Part shown: piece by piece, positions 1 through 8,807 of the stretch
Layout: each line of letters starts with the position of its first letter
Position numbering within the stretch: the stretch's first letter is position 1
Assembly: GCF_001904745.1 (NCBI RefSeq)
Contig: NZ_MRCD01000081.1
Location: forward strand, 1-40,643
From: Calothrix sp. HK-06
GTDB taxonomy: Bacteria > Cyanobacteriota > Cyanobacteriia > Cyanobacteriales > Nostocaceae
DNA: 40,643 nt
Reading direction: 5' to 3'
Made by a program: the position numbers and the translations under genes
Notes under the pieces: model-generated
Told to the model about the DNA's origin: nothing
What the model saw: only the letters and a program-made list of their open reading frames with translations
Database searches by the model: none

Positions 1-2303
1 ACACTACTTACCATTATATCCCCACCCATTAACTTCGCATACTCTCGACTAATCGCTAACCCTAAACCTGTTCCTTCCATCGACTGACGACCAAGTTGTG
101 TTTGCACAAATGGATTAAATAATTTCTCTAGGTCTTCAGACGCTATTCCATACCCTGTATCTATCACTTCAAAAACTAAATGCTGCTTATTATCTATATC
201 ATAATCAAAATTTAAAGATTCTGGCGCCTGCTTTGAAGGTTTACGCTCATATTTTCTTCTCAACATTTTATAATATCTATATCTCTGACCAAATAAACTT
301 TGATATAAAGTTTTAGGTAAAATAGTCTGCTTCGTAAAAAAATAATTCTTTATACTTTCTTGTAACACAGTAAATGAATTTCCGTGCAATTTTTTTTCTT
401 GATTAGTAGTACATACATTTTGTTGTGAAGCCAGTTGTGATTTAATCAAATTTGATATTTCTGCTGTTTGTAACTTGACTCGTAAAGTTACACCCCCATA
501 GCTTGTAAATTTGATTGCGTTACCTAATAAATTAATCAAGATTTGACGTAGTTTACTTTCGTCAGTAATTATGTACTGTGGAATATCACCAATTAATTCA
601 AAGTTAAAATTTAAGTTTTTACTGTTAGCACGCAGTTGCAACATTTTATATATGGCATCTAGTAATGCGTACAAATCAAAGGCACGCTCTACTAACATTG
701 TTCTACCTGCTTCTATTTTAGACATTGATAGTACATCATTTATTAATTCCAATAAATGTTTACCACTGCGGTTAATAATTTCGATATGCTGTCTTTGGTC
801 TAATGTTAATTTTTCTTCACGTGCTAAAATTTGACTAAAACCTAGAATTGCATTCAGTGGAGTACGTAATTCATGACTGATGTTGGCTAAAAATGCACTT
901 TTGGCTTTGTTTGCTGACTCTGCTTCTTGTTTTGCAATTTCTAGTGCTATATTCTTTTCTACAAGCTCTTGAGTTCGTTCTTTCACTTTCAATTCTAGGT
1001 TACTAGCGTAGTTCGCTAAAGCTTTGTGTGATAACTGCAATGAACGCACCAGTAAATACAGCTTACTTCCAAGAGTTGCGCTAGTCAGTCCTAATAATGG
1101 TGCTACTACATTTACCCACCAACCACTAAGAAATAGCGAGTACGTACTAAATAAAAGACTTAGGATGGCGCCGGGTAATAGTATACTAGTTGTAAATACT
1201 AGCGAGCTCGACTGCGTAGCAATTTCACTTACTCTATGCTTCTTGAAGTAAAATCTATTTAATCTAATTTTGACTCCCCACCCAATCGTAGCACCTACAC
1301 TTGACCAAAAGAATATCCATAACCATCCTAACTGTTCAGATATTCCTCGTAACAGTTGTCTGTCATCTAATGCTGCACTTAATATTTGACTTGTTAAGTC
1401 TGCGTGTAATTCAACACCTGACCAAGCAGTATTTACGTCACGAGTAAAAGGAGTATAAAACCTTTCACTCAAGCTTTCAGCTACTGAACCAACTAAAACG
1501 ACCTTGCCTGCCATTAAGTTTGAAGGTACACGATTTTCGAGTACATCTAATAAAGGTATTTTGGTGACAGAGGAATGTGAGTTGCGAAAATTTGCTAAAA
1601 TTTGATATCCTCCCACATCCACACGCACAAAACCCCCTTCACTATCCTCCATTGGTACAAATTTGGCTTTTCCCAGTTTCAGAGCTTCTTTTTGCCCGTC
1701 ATGAATTTGTTTAATATTTTGCTTTTCTAAGTAAGTTAACGCTAACTTTGCTCCTAATGTCAAATAAGTTTTAGTTTTACTCTTATCTCTTACCGCGAGT
1801 AGATAGCGTCTGACTTTACCATCGCTTTCTAATACTAAATCACAAGCCGCAATTTGGTCACGTGTCGCAAGTACAGGTGGTGGTTCAACGACTGGCCCGT
1901 TATTATTACTTAATATTTTTTGAATTCCAATCAAATTTGGTGTAGACTCATATACGTCTAATAGCTCTTGATGACCTGGTTCTACGGGCAAGTTGCGATA
2001 TAAGTCTAACCCAATCACTGCTGGTTGCTGGTGTTTAATTTTGTTAAGCAATTTCGCAAGTGTTCTGTCGTCAATAGGCCAGCTTTTGAAACGCGAAATA
2101 TCATTCTCATCAATAGTGACTATGACAATGCGGGAGTCTGCTAGTTCTCCTGGACGTGCTGCAAACCACTGGTCTAACATCGCGCATTCCATAAACTGCA
2201 AGGCGCCTGTTAGTTGTAAACTAATGATTGTCAGCGTCACAAACACCGAAGTCATTTCAATGCCACGATACCGCAGAATCTGTATTTTCAACTTTTTCCA
2301 CAT
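1..2303 (-). CDS. CHASE2-domain sensor histidine kinase (partial, C-terminus off window)
   Basis: Membrane sensor kinase expected to autophosphorylate a histidine in response to a signal sensed by its CHASE2 domain. I translated the minus strand from ATG at 2303; the frame stays open to the window edge. A first membrane helix lies near residues 17-33, followed by a CHASE2 domain (DSRIVIVTIDEND near its start, to about residue 310). Hydrophobic segments follow at about 340-440, then a coiled linker. The H-box reads SHELRTP (His477), the N-box NLLGNAIKF (Asn595), G1 DTGYGIA (Asp715) and G2 GTGLGL (about 746). The 120 residues between N- and G1-boxes are longer than usual, implying an insert of roughly 80 residues. 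The start lies 32 bases after the DUF928 stop, so it is probably the last gene of the 7302-to-1 operon. A receiver domain beyond the edge cannot be excluded. No clear Shine-Dalgarno site is seen. Confidence 0.88.
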   Translation of the reverse strand, partial: MWKKLKIQILRYRGIEMTSVFVTLTIISLQLTGALQFMECAMLDQWFAARPGELADSRIVIVTIDENDISRFKSWPIDDRTLAKLLNKIKHQQPAVIGLDLYRNLPVEPGHQELLDVYESTPNLIGIQKILSNNNGPVVEPPPVLATRDQIAACDLVLESDGKVRRYLLAVRDKSKTKTYLTLGAKLALTYLEKQNIKQIHDGQKEALKLGKAKFVPMEDSEGGFVRVDVGGYQILANFRNSHSSVTKIPLLDVLENRVPSNLMAGKVVLVGSVAESLSERFYTPFTRDVNTAWSGVELHADLTSQILSAALDDRQLLRGISEQLGWLWIFFWSSVGATIGWGVKIRLNRFYFKKHRVSEIATQSSSLVFTTSILLPGAILSLLFSTYSLFLSGWWVNVVAPLLGLTSATLGSKLYLLVRSLQLSHKALANYASNLELKVKERTQELVEKNIALEIAKQEAESANKAKSAFLANISHELRTPLNAILGFSQILAREEKLTLDQRQHIEIINRSGKHLLELINDVLSMSKIEAGRTMLVERAFDLYALLDAIYKMLQLRANSKNLNFNFELIGDIPQYIITDESKLRQILINLLGNAIKFTSYGGVTLRVKLQTAEISNLIKSQLASQQNVCTTNQEKKLHGNSFTVLQESIKNYFFTKQTILPKTLYQSLFGQRYRYYKMLRRKYERKPSKQAPESLNFDYDIDNKQHLVFEVIDTGYGIASEDLEKLFNPFVQTQLGRQSMEGTGLGLAISREYAKLMGGDIMVSS

Positions 2304-2335
2304 ATACAAAGCAAGAGTGTTGGGGAAGTGAAAAT

Positions 2336-3100
2336 TTAATTTGCCGTTGCCACTATATTTAAACTCAAACCAACCGAAGTTAATAACTCTGTCCAAGTTC
2401 GTGCGAGTTGCGAGTTGTGTGGTTCTTTTTGCTGAAGTTCCATCACTGTTGCAACTGCATCATACCAGTATCCATTTCTGGCGTATAAAGATATACGTTC
2501 GACTAAATTCGCTTTGATTAATTTATTTTGCAAATCCTGACTCAACTGTGTATACTCTATCCAACCTCCAACTACTATGTCTGACGTTCGGTCTTCTGGG
2601 TTACAAGCTAACGCAAATGACCAGTAATAAGGCTGATTTTTGACTAAAGACAGCGCCGATGGTAATTTAATTGCAATAAAACCTTTACTGTTTTCTACTG
2701 ATATATCTGTCTGATATACCCCATTCATTTTCTCATCAAATAAGCTAAACTCTGCTACTTTCGCGTTAGTTTTCGGTAAATATACATATAACACTGGGCG
2801 CCCTTCATGAGATAATCCAACATGTTTACCCGGAGTCAAAGCAGTTAGGGTTTTAGTTCTAGCTTGAATTGAAGAACTACAAGAAAGCATATCACTACGT
2901 GAACCTCCACCTGCTGTCCCACCACGAGGTGCATCTTTTCGTGGTGGTGGTTCAAAACTTACCGTAGTTAACCCACTCACACCACCCACCTCACTAGGAG
3001 TTACTGCATTAACTGATGATATCGATAATGGTAGGGTGACTGTTGCCGTTAAGCACCCTATTACTAATTTACACCCGCATGTTTTTGTTAGAAAATCCAT
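2336..3100 (-). CDS. DUF928 family secreted protein
   Basis: A 254-residue protein of the cyanobacterial DUF928 family; its biochemical role is unknown. It has a hydrophobic N-terminal segment ending near SSVNA (about residue 33) that looks like a signal peptide. A Gly/Pro/Arg-rich linker follows, then the core with the LTPGKHVGLSHEGRPV stretch and YYWSFALAC, typical of the family. The C-terminal part (YARNGYWYDAVATVMELQ) is helical, as in other members. It lies 44 bases after the CHAT gene and 32 bases before the CHASE2 kinase, all on one strand. From family knowledge, DUF928, CHAT and CHASE2 genes often sit together in cyanobacteria. That suggests a shared envelope signalling function, but this is inference. 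Confidence 0.85.
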   Translation of the reverse strand: MDFLTKTCGCKLVIGCLTATVTLPLSISSVNAVTPSEVGGVSGLTTVSFEPPPRKDAPRGGTAGGGSRSDMLSCSSSIQARTKTLTALTPGKHVGLSHEGRPVLYVYLPKTNAKVAEFSLFDEKMNGVYQTDISVENSKGFIAIKLPSALSLVKNQPYYWSFALACNPEDRTSDIVVGGWIEYTQLSQDLQNKLIKANLVERISLYARNGYWYDAVATVMELQQKEPHNSQLARTWTELLTSVGLSLNIVATAN

Positions 3101-3144
3101 ATACCTTTAGTATCTTTTTTTATATCTATCCAATTATGTATTTT

Positions 3145-5727
3145 CTATAGCCAATTGCCAACTAGTATAAAACTTGCCCAGTAATAAGGATGTTTGTATT
3201 CTTCACTCTTCATTAACTCAAGTTGCGCTTTCTGCAAAGCTTCCGCTCTTGTGGCACCAGAATATAACTGTTTGTAAAAAACATTCATAAACACTGGTGT
3301 ATACTCATCATTGATTTGCCATAGCGATGCTAAAACACTACGCGCACCCGAATGTGCTGCAACTCCCGCTATTCCTAATGCCGCAGAATCATCTCCAGAA
3401 GCTGTTTCACAAGCGCTTAGTATTAATAACTCTATTGGACTGGCGCCTTGTAAATTCCGGTCGGCAATTAATGAGTTTAACATGTTAATATCAAGCTGCT
3501 CATTCCATGTTTGAATATAAGTACCCGTAACATTAGAACTAAATTGACCGTGTGTAGCTAAGTGTATTACTGAATACTTCTTATATAAATTATTCCGTAA
3601 ATTCTCTATTGTAAAATTCTGATTGAGCAATACCTTGGTTGGAACCAAAGCGCGAATACTTCTAATTTCTTGCTCAACTCCTGGTAACGGTGATAAATTT
3701 TGGTTTGGTAAAGTCACTCCTCCTGCCAAAACCTTGATTTTATCTTTATGTAAAACTCCTGCTTTAAACAACTCTAAACTAGGCGCCACAGCAAGAGCAT
3801 ATTTTTCAATCAAATATTGTGTACCATCATGTAATGCTGCCATCGGTATATTCCGCAATGAACCATCCAGCACAAATACCAACGTTTTTATCTCGTGAAG
3901 AGTTAAAATCTCAGCAGCAGGTTTGATTAACCAGTCATATAATTGTTGAGCAATCAATAACCGTTCGCGTTCAAACGAAGTTTGTCTTTGCGAGTGTCGC
4001 ATTGCTTTAATAGCAGTTTCGACTTGTGCGGCAGTCTTCAAAGTCGCATAATGACGTAAAGGTTGGTTAGGAAGCGAAAGAATAACTTCGAGACGGTCTT
4101 TTAAGATAATAGGGTATATTACAGCGGCATTTGTATCAATTTGTTCAATCGAAATTGGTTGACCGTTTAAACAAGCTTGGCGAAAATAATTAGCAAGTTC
4201 TGCCATTTGCAACGCTTCGATGATTTCACGTGCAAACACTAATTTTGATTGTTGCTGTTTTAACGCAATATCTGGAACATCCTGCAACAGTAAATCTACT
4301 AATTCTCTGTAAATAGGTTCAACACTTTCGCGAAATGATAACTGAACATCTTGATTAATGCCTACCAAGTCTTGACGAAGTGTCTGTAAAATATGATATG
4401 CTTCTGTATAATTACTTATGGCTTTTTCAGTATTACCTTGTGCTTTAAAAATTCGTCCTAGTTGCCATTCCCACTGATACGCAATATCAGCAGCTTTTAA
4501 TGAACGTGCTTTCTCTAAAGCAAGAGTAGTAAGTTTAATCGCATTTTGCCACTGTTGAGTTTGTTCATATAAACCTGCCAAACGTCCCAAAGCTATCGAT
4601 TCAGTACGAGGATGTCCCAAAGTTTGAGCATCTTTATAAGCGTTTGCTAATAACTGTGCTGAAATATTTAAATAATCTTCCTTGATATTCCCTTGTTGAT
4701 TCGTATGTACTGATGATTCTTGTAAGCTTTTCATTTTAATTAAGTCTGAAGCTAACTCAATTTGGGCGTATACTTTAGTTTGGCTGAGTGGGTAGTTAGG
4801 TAATAACTCAGTATAAATTTGTTTTAATAGCTTTTGAGCATCGCTATAGCGGTCAAGATGTACGAGAGTTTTCAGCTCATAAACACTCGCTTGTAGTCTA
4901 ACGGGGCTATTTGCAACGGCGCCTTTTTGGTAAAATTCTAAAGCGGTCGTTGGTTGACTTTGATCTTCGGCAAGTCTTCCCAAATTGAGTAGTATCATAG
5001 ACGCTTGTGGATGTAACTGCATCGCACTTGCAATTTTGTAGCTTTGCATATTGACTTCATTTGCACCAACATAGTTACCTATAACTCGTAACAAATTACC
5101 CAAATTCATTAGTGCAGTTACTTTCAACTCCGAGTCAGGTTGTGCTGATAGTGAAGTTTGTACATGCTCAAGAATATTTTTCGCACGTAAAAAATATCCT
5201 AACACTTGTAAAGCACGTGCAGAATTCAACTGCGTCCCAATAACACCCATAACATCATGACTTTTTCTGTAATATTTTTCTGCTTGTTGAAAAGCATCAA
5301 GAGCAGATTCAGTATTACCCAGGTTAAATAATAACTCACCTTGATTATTCAAAACACAGGCGCCTATTTTTAAATTAACAACCTTCCCGTTATCGTAAAT
5401 TAACTGCTTTGCTTGGGATATAGAAGACTCAGCCAAAACTAACTGTCCATTTTGCTGATAAGCTAAAGCTAAGTAAGAAAGCATCAAAGCTTGAGATTGT
5501 TTATCATGATTATGCTCATAGCGATGAACAGCATAACTCCAAACACGAATCGCGTCATTATAGAGTCCCGCAGAATAAAACACCTGTCCATTCATCAACG
5601 AATTTGATACAGATGCTGTTACGGTGCCACTAAAAATGATAAATAATGTAACTATATTAATTACAACAAATAAACGTAACCATCTACGTAACTTCATAAA
5701 CATGAACTCATAGTTAGGGTGCATCAT
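3145..5727 (-). CDS. TPR-repeat CHAT domain protein (caspase-like)
   Basis: An 860-residue protein with N-terminal TPR repeats and a C-terminal CHAT domain, a caspase-fold peptidase domain. The first ATGs at 5727 and 5724 are followed by a better start at residue 11 (ATG at 5697), which opens a signal-anchor-like segment (MKLRRWLRLFVV then hydrophobic). TPR units run from about residue 45 to 450 (for example ALDAFQQAEKYYRKS and AISNYTEAYHIL). The CHAT domain shows the catalytic pair in HLATHGQF (His726) and LSACETASG (Cys773), followed by the usual ASLWQIND and C-terminal WASFILVGNW. The catalytic residues are intact, so protease activity is plausible. It is the second gene of the TPS/CHAT/DUF928/CHASE2 cluster, 111 bases after the exoprotein stop. 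The partner substrate is not evident from sequence; the TPS exoprotein is a candidate. Confidence 0.9.
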   Translation of the reverse strand: MMHPNYEFMFMKLRRWLRLFVVINIVTLFIIFSGTVTASVSNSLMNGQVFYSAGLYNDAIRVWSYAVHRYEHNHDKQSQALMLSYLALAYQQNGQLVLAESSISQAKQLIYDNGKVVNLKIGACVLNNQGELLFNLGNTESALDAFQQAEKYYRKSHDVMGVIGTQLNSARALQVLGYFLRAKNILEHVQTSLSAQPDSELKVTALMNLGNLLRVIGNYVGANEVNMQSYKIASAMQLHPQASMILLNLGRLAEDQSQPTTALEFYQKGAVANSPVRLQASVYELKTLVHLDRYSDAQKLLKQIYTELLPNYPLSQTKVYAQIELASDLIKMKSLQESSVHTNQQGNIKEDYLNISAQLLANAYKDAQTLGHPRTESIALGRLAGLYEQTQQWQNAIKLTTLALEKARSLKAADIAYQWEWQLGRIFKAQGNTEKAISNYTEAYHILQTLRQDLVGINQDVQLSFRESVEPIYRELVDLLLQDVPDIALKQQQSKLVFAREIIEALQMAELANYFRQACLNGQPISIEQIDTNAAVIYPIILKDRLEVILSLPNQPLRHYATLKTAAQVETAIKAMRHSQRQTSFERERLLIAQQLYDWLIKPAAEILTLHEIKTLVFVLDGSLRNIPMAALHDGTQYLIEKYALAVAPSLELFKAGVLHKDKIKVLAGGVTLPNQNLSPLPGVEQEIRSIRALVPTKVLLNQNFTIENLRNNLYKKYSVIHLATHGQFSSNVTGTYIQTWNEQLDINMLNSLIADRNLQGASPIELLILSACETASGDDSAALGIAGVAAHSGARSVLASLWQINDEYTPVFMNVFYKQLYSGATRAEALQKAQLELMKSEEYKHPYYWASFILVGNWL

Positions 5728-5818
5728 CTCTTAAGTATCGTTACCATTACAACAGCAACCTTACGTACTTACGCGATATCACTATTAAATTATGTACGTA
5801 ATAACACTTATAAAACTG

Positions 5819-5833
5819 AAAAACCGGGTTTCT
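5819..5833. repeat. AAACCGGGTTT palindromic repeat, copy 1
   Basis: Short palindrome (AAACCGGGTTT with flanking TCT) just downstream of the exoprotein gene. The same motif occurs at 13655-13669 and 13707-13721. It is probably a dispersed intergenic repeat; it could form a small hairpin between the exoprotein and CHAT genes. Confidence 0.6.
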
Positions 5834-5838
5834 GTAAC

Positions 5839-7302
5839 CTATCCGTTACATCCGTCCATCATCCGTTGCCAGTTTGCTTTATGACTCGCAACAAGTTTAA
5901 TCACACCATTCTCAACTTCCCACGCAGTTGCTTCCACAAGTTCATGTTGTGTAGATACATTAGTCCCTTGATTATCTTTAACCTCGTTAATATGGCGCCA
6001 GTCTATCCAACCAGAGTTGACGCTCAAAGCTTCTGTTGTATTCAATGGTAAACCACCACGTCCAACAATAACAAAGCGATTTGTGGTAGCTTGGTTTGAA
6101 CAAGTTTGATTAATTTGCTTTGACACATCTACTATAGATGTGGGTAACTGAGTCACACCTCGATTTGGGTCGATATTTAAAGTCGTAATATTGATGTTAC
6201 GATTACTCGCAGCAGGAGATGTCACCAAGATATCGCTGCGTCCTGTTGGGGAACGACGTTTTTCTAGACCAAAGATAGCATTACTGGATATTCTAATTTT
6301 TCCACCGTTATCTTGCATCACGTTCGTGGTAATATCATTATCGCCATTTGGGTTGACTAAAATAAACCCTGCTTCAATATTAATATTGGCGCCATTACCT
6401 TTTCCTGTGGATACAGTAGAAATAGTCGCATTCTGACGCAACGTTAACAAACTCGAAGCGTACACATTCACATTTCCACCTTCTGTGATTGTTTTTGCGC
6501 TGACTATTCCTCCTTCAATTGTCAGGTTATCTGTGATTAATTGCAAGTTACCACTGGTGCCACTTCCTTGACTACTCACACTAACTTTAGCTTTATCATT
6601 TATCATCAATTTATTCGTTGCTTCTACAGTAATATCACCACTACTAGTTATATTCCCTGTAATTGTGATGTTATTTGCCGTCAAACTCAAATTTTGAGCA
6701 GATAAATTAGCATCAACTTGAATATTCCCAGCCGAACCCCACTGTACACCAATAGGTGCCGATATATGTAGTAAAGAACGATTATCAACGTCTTTTACAC
6801 CATGTGGAAATTTCCAAGACTCAGCAGTACTCAAATATAACGACCCTTTAATATCGAGTGCAGCATTTTTACCCAAGTAAATTCCATTTGGGTTAAATAA
6901 ATATAAATTAACATTACCTGCTGTGCGTATTAAACCATTGATATTAGAGATATCACGTCCTGTCACCCGCATAATAATATTATCTACCCTAGGAGCATTG
7001 TCAAAATAAACGCTTTCTCCATTTTTCACCGAAAACTGTAAAAAACTGTGAAATAAATTGGCGCCTGTTTGAGTTCCACCTGTAATGGTAATATTTTGAT
7101 GTTGGGATGTAACGATTGAATTATTGGGAAGGGTTGCATCAGGAACAACTTGCGCTTGTACTGCTGTAATACACAGACTCATATGAATCACGTTTAACAT
7201 GACTTGACATATATTATTTGCAACAGTAGTTATACTCACAGCACACTCATCAAAATACTGCAAGTCAAAAATAACACAGAATGGTCTGACCCCCCACCCC
7301 AA
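5839..7302 (-). CDS. Short filamentous-haemagglutinin-type TPS exoprotein
   Basis: Exported beta-helix protein of the two-partner secretion (TpsA) type. The frame opens at 7302, but ATG at 7200 (residue 35) gives the better signal peptide, ending at TAVQA before QVVPDATLPNNS, which is the usual start of the mature TPS domain. That choice leaves 453 residues. The TPS domain is marked by TGGTQTGANLFHSF and NPNGIYLG. Only a few beta-helix repeats follow, so the protein is much shorter than the two paralogues at 30835-36250. The C-terminal module (VGRGGLPLN, then EATAWEVENG) is shared with them. The last ten codons lie in a 32-base repeat that recurs downstream of parB. First gene of the CHAT/DUF928/CHASE2 cluster. 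No outer-membrane TpsB transporter is present. Confidence 0.87.
   Translation of the reverse strand: MGWGVRPFCVIFDLQYFDECAVSITTVANNICQVMLNVIHMSLCITAVQAQVVPDATLPNNSIVTSQHQNITITGGTQTGANLFHSFLQFSVKNGESVYFDNAPRVDNIIMRVTGRDISNINGLIRTAGNVNLYLFNPNGIYLGKNAALDIKGSLYLSTAESWKFPHGVKDVDNRSLLHISAPIGVQWGSAGNIQVDANLSAQNLSLTANNITITGNITSSGDITVEATNKLMINDKAKVSVSSQGSGTSGNLQLITDNLTIEGGIVSAKTITEGGNVNVYASSLLTLRQNATISTVSTGKGNGANINIEAGFILVNPNGDNDITTNVMQDNGGKIRISSNAIFGLEKRRSPTGRSDILVTSPAASNRNINITTLNIDPNRGVTQLPTSIVDVSKQINQTCSNQATTNRFVIVGRGGLPLNTTEALSVNSGWIDWRHINEVKDNQGTNVSTQHELVEATAWEVENGVIKLVASHKANWQRMMDGCNG
5841..5872 (-). repeat. 32-base ACGGAT-type repeat, copy 1
   Basis: A 32-base sequence (plus strand begins ATCCGTTACATCC and ends CCGTTGCCAG) that matches 11848-11879 at 28 of 32 positions, all four differences being transitions. 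A degenerate inverted copy lies at 11780-11809. This copy encodes the last codons of the exoprotein gene. Short heptamer-like iterated repeats are known in cyanobacteria; membership of a named family is not established. Confidence 0.75.
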
Positions 7303-7403
7303 TAATTAAAGTAGGAAAAGTGATTTTGGAGAAAATATTTTAAGATAGAAGTGGTATAACCAAATATATCGTTATATTTTTTATCTAGTTATATATACTT
7401 AAT

Positions 7404-8807
7404 ATGAAAGTTAGGCGCCTAAAAATAAAGAATTTCCGTGGTTTGAGTGATTTGGAGTTGAATTTTGAGGTTCAGGAATCAGCCGTGTTAGTTGGTGTTA
7501 ATGGTGTTGGGAAGTCTAGTATTTTAGATTGCTTGACAATTTTATTATCGCAGTTTACTGGGCGCCTGCAAGATTCTTTGTCAATGCGGTTTTTTGACGA
7601 CAAGGATATTATGAACGGGCGCCAGTCGTTAGAGTGTGAGATTACAATAGTCGAAGGTGAGCGTGAAATTAGTTGGTCATTGCAAAAAGAGCGTCCATCG
7701 TCAGTTCACGATGTTAGAAGTACAGGGATGAAACGCTTAGAAGCAATCAAGTCTATACTATATGATGTAAATGAAGAACAACTGCAAGCGTTAAGTCAAA
7801 AGCGTAATGAGTTAAGCAAAGCACTGCAAGCTGTAAGTGTTGCACTAGATTTTATCGAAGGAGAGGGTGATAATCAAACACTGCCTTCTTTACAAGCATA
7901 TGTAGATGAGTTAGTAACTGGACTAAGTACAAGTAATATAAACTTACCCGTTATAGTATCTTACCCTGTCAACCGTGCGGTTTTAGAAATGCCCTTAGAT
8001 ATGACGCAGGAGAATATATTTAGTCAAGTTAACGCATACGACCAAGCACTAACAGGTGGGAGGATAGACTTTAAAGGTTTTTTTGAATGGTTTAGGAACC
8101 GTGAAGATTTAGAAAACGAACAGCGACGTGATAACCCAGACTATCGAGATATACAGTTAGAGACAGCACGAAATGCAATTTCTTCATTACAACCTGATTT
8201 TACCGACTTGCATGTGGTTCGTGCGTCACTGCAAATGATGGTTAAAAAGCAGGGTCAAGAACTTGTAGTTAACCAACTTTCAGACGGAGAAAAATGTTTG
8301 CTAGCTTTGGTTGGTGACTTAGCAAGACGACTAGCAACAGCAAACCCATACTTAGATAATCCACTCCTGGGTGATGGAGTAGTGCTTATCGATGAAATAG
8401 AACTACATTTACATCCCAAATGGCAACGAGAAATTATTCCTGCATTAAAAAGGACATTTCCCAACTGTCAATTTATCGTTTCTACCCACTCTCCGCAAAT
8501 AGTCAGTTATATCAAACCCGATAACATCTACATTATTACCGCAACACCCGATGGTGTGACATTACAGCAACCAGAAAACTCGTTCGGTCGGGACAGCAAT
8601 CAAATTTTAGAAGATTTAATGGGTGTATCAGAACGTCCGCAACAAATCAAAAACGGTTTAAGCGACTTATTTAAATTAATCGACCAGGGTCACTTAGAGA
8701 CAGCGAAACAACTACGTCAAAATCTTGCAACACAAATAGGAGAAGATGACCCCGAATTTGTGCGTGCAGATGTATTAATTCGACGCAAGGAAATATTAAA
8801 TCGATGA
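7404..8807 (+). CDS. ptuA: Septu-type ATPase PtuA (AAA/ABC-like)
   Basis: A 467-residue ATPase of the OLD/RecF-like AAA_15/21 group, proposed as the ATPase subunit of a Septu anti-phage pair. The N-terminus reads MKVRRLKIKNFRGL, with a Walker A motif GVNGVGKSS at residues 31-39. A long middle region carries coiled-coil-like helices (about 110-150). The ABC-type signature LSDGEK lies at 292-297, Walker B LIDE at 328-331 (Asp330, Glu331) followed by IELHLHP, and the switch STHSPQIV near 360. The stop overlaps the next start by four bases (ATGA at 8804), indicating translational coupling with the HNH gene. That pairing supports PtuA over a lone RecF-like ATPase. No reverse transcriptase is nearby, so a retron Ec78-like version is not indicated. 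Confidence 0.85.
   Translation: MKVRRLKIKNFRGLSDLELNFEVQESAVLVGVNGVGKSSILDCLTILLSQFTGRLQDSLSMRFFDDKDIMNGRQSLECEITIVEGEREISWSLQKERPSSVHDVRSTGMKRLEAIKSILYDVNEEQLQALSQKRNELSKALQAVSVALDFIEGEGDNQTLPSLQAYVDELVTGLSTSNINLPVIVSYPVNRAVLEMPLDMTQENIFSQVNAYDQALTGGRIDFKGFFEWFRNREDLENEQRRDNPDYRDIQLETARNAISSLQPDFTDLHVVRASLQMMVKKQGQELVVNQLSDGEKCLLALVGDLARRLATANPYLDNPLLGDGVVLIDEIELHLHPKWQREIIPALKRTFPNCQFIVSTHSPQIVSYIKPDNIYIITATPDGVTLQQPENSFGRDSNQILEDLMGVSERPQQIKNGLSDLFKLIDQGHLETAKQLRQNLATQIGEDDPEFVRADVLIRRKEILNR

Noticed and set aside
571-1251. Plus-strand frames within the kinase gene
   Set aside because: Translation of the minus strand gives an uninterrupted CHASE2 kinase, so these are antisense shadows.
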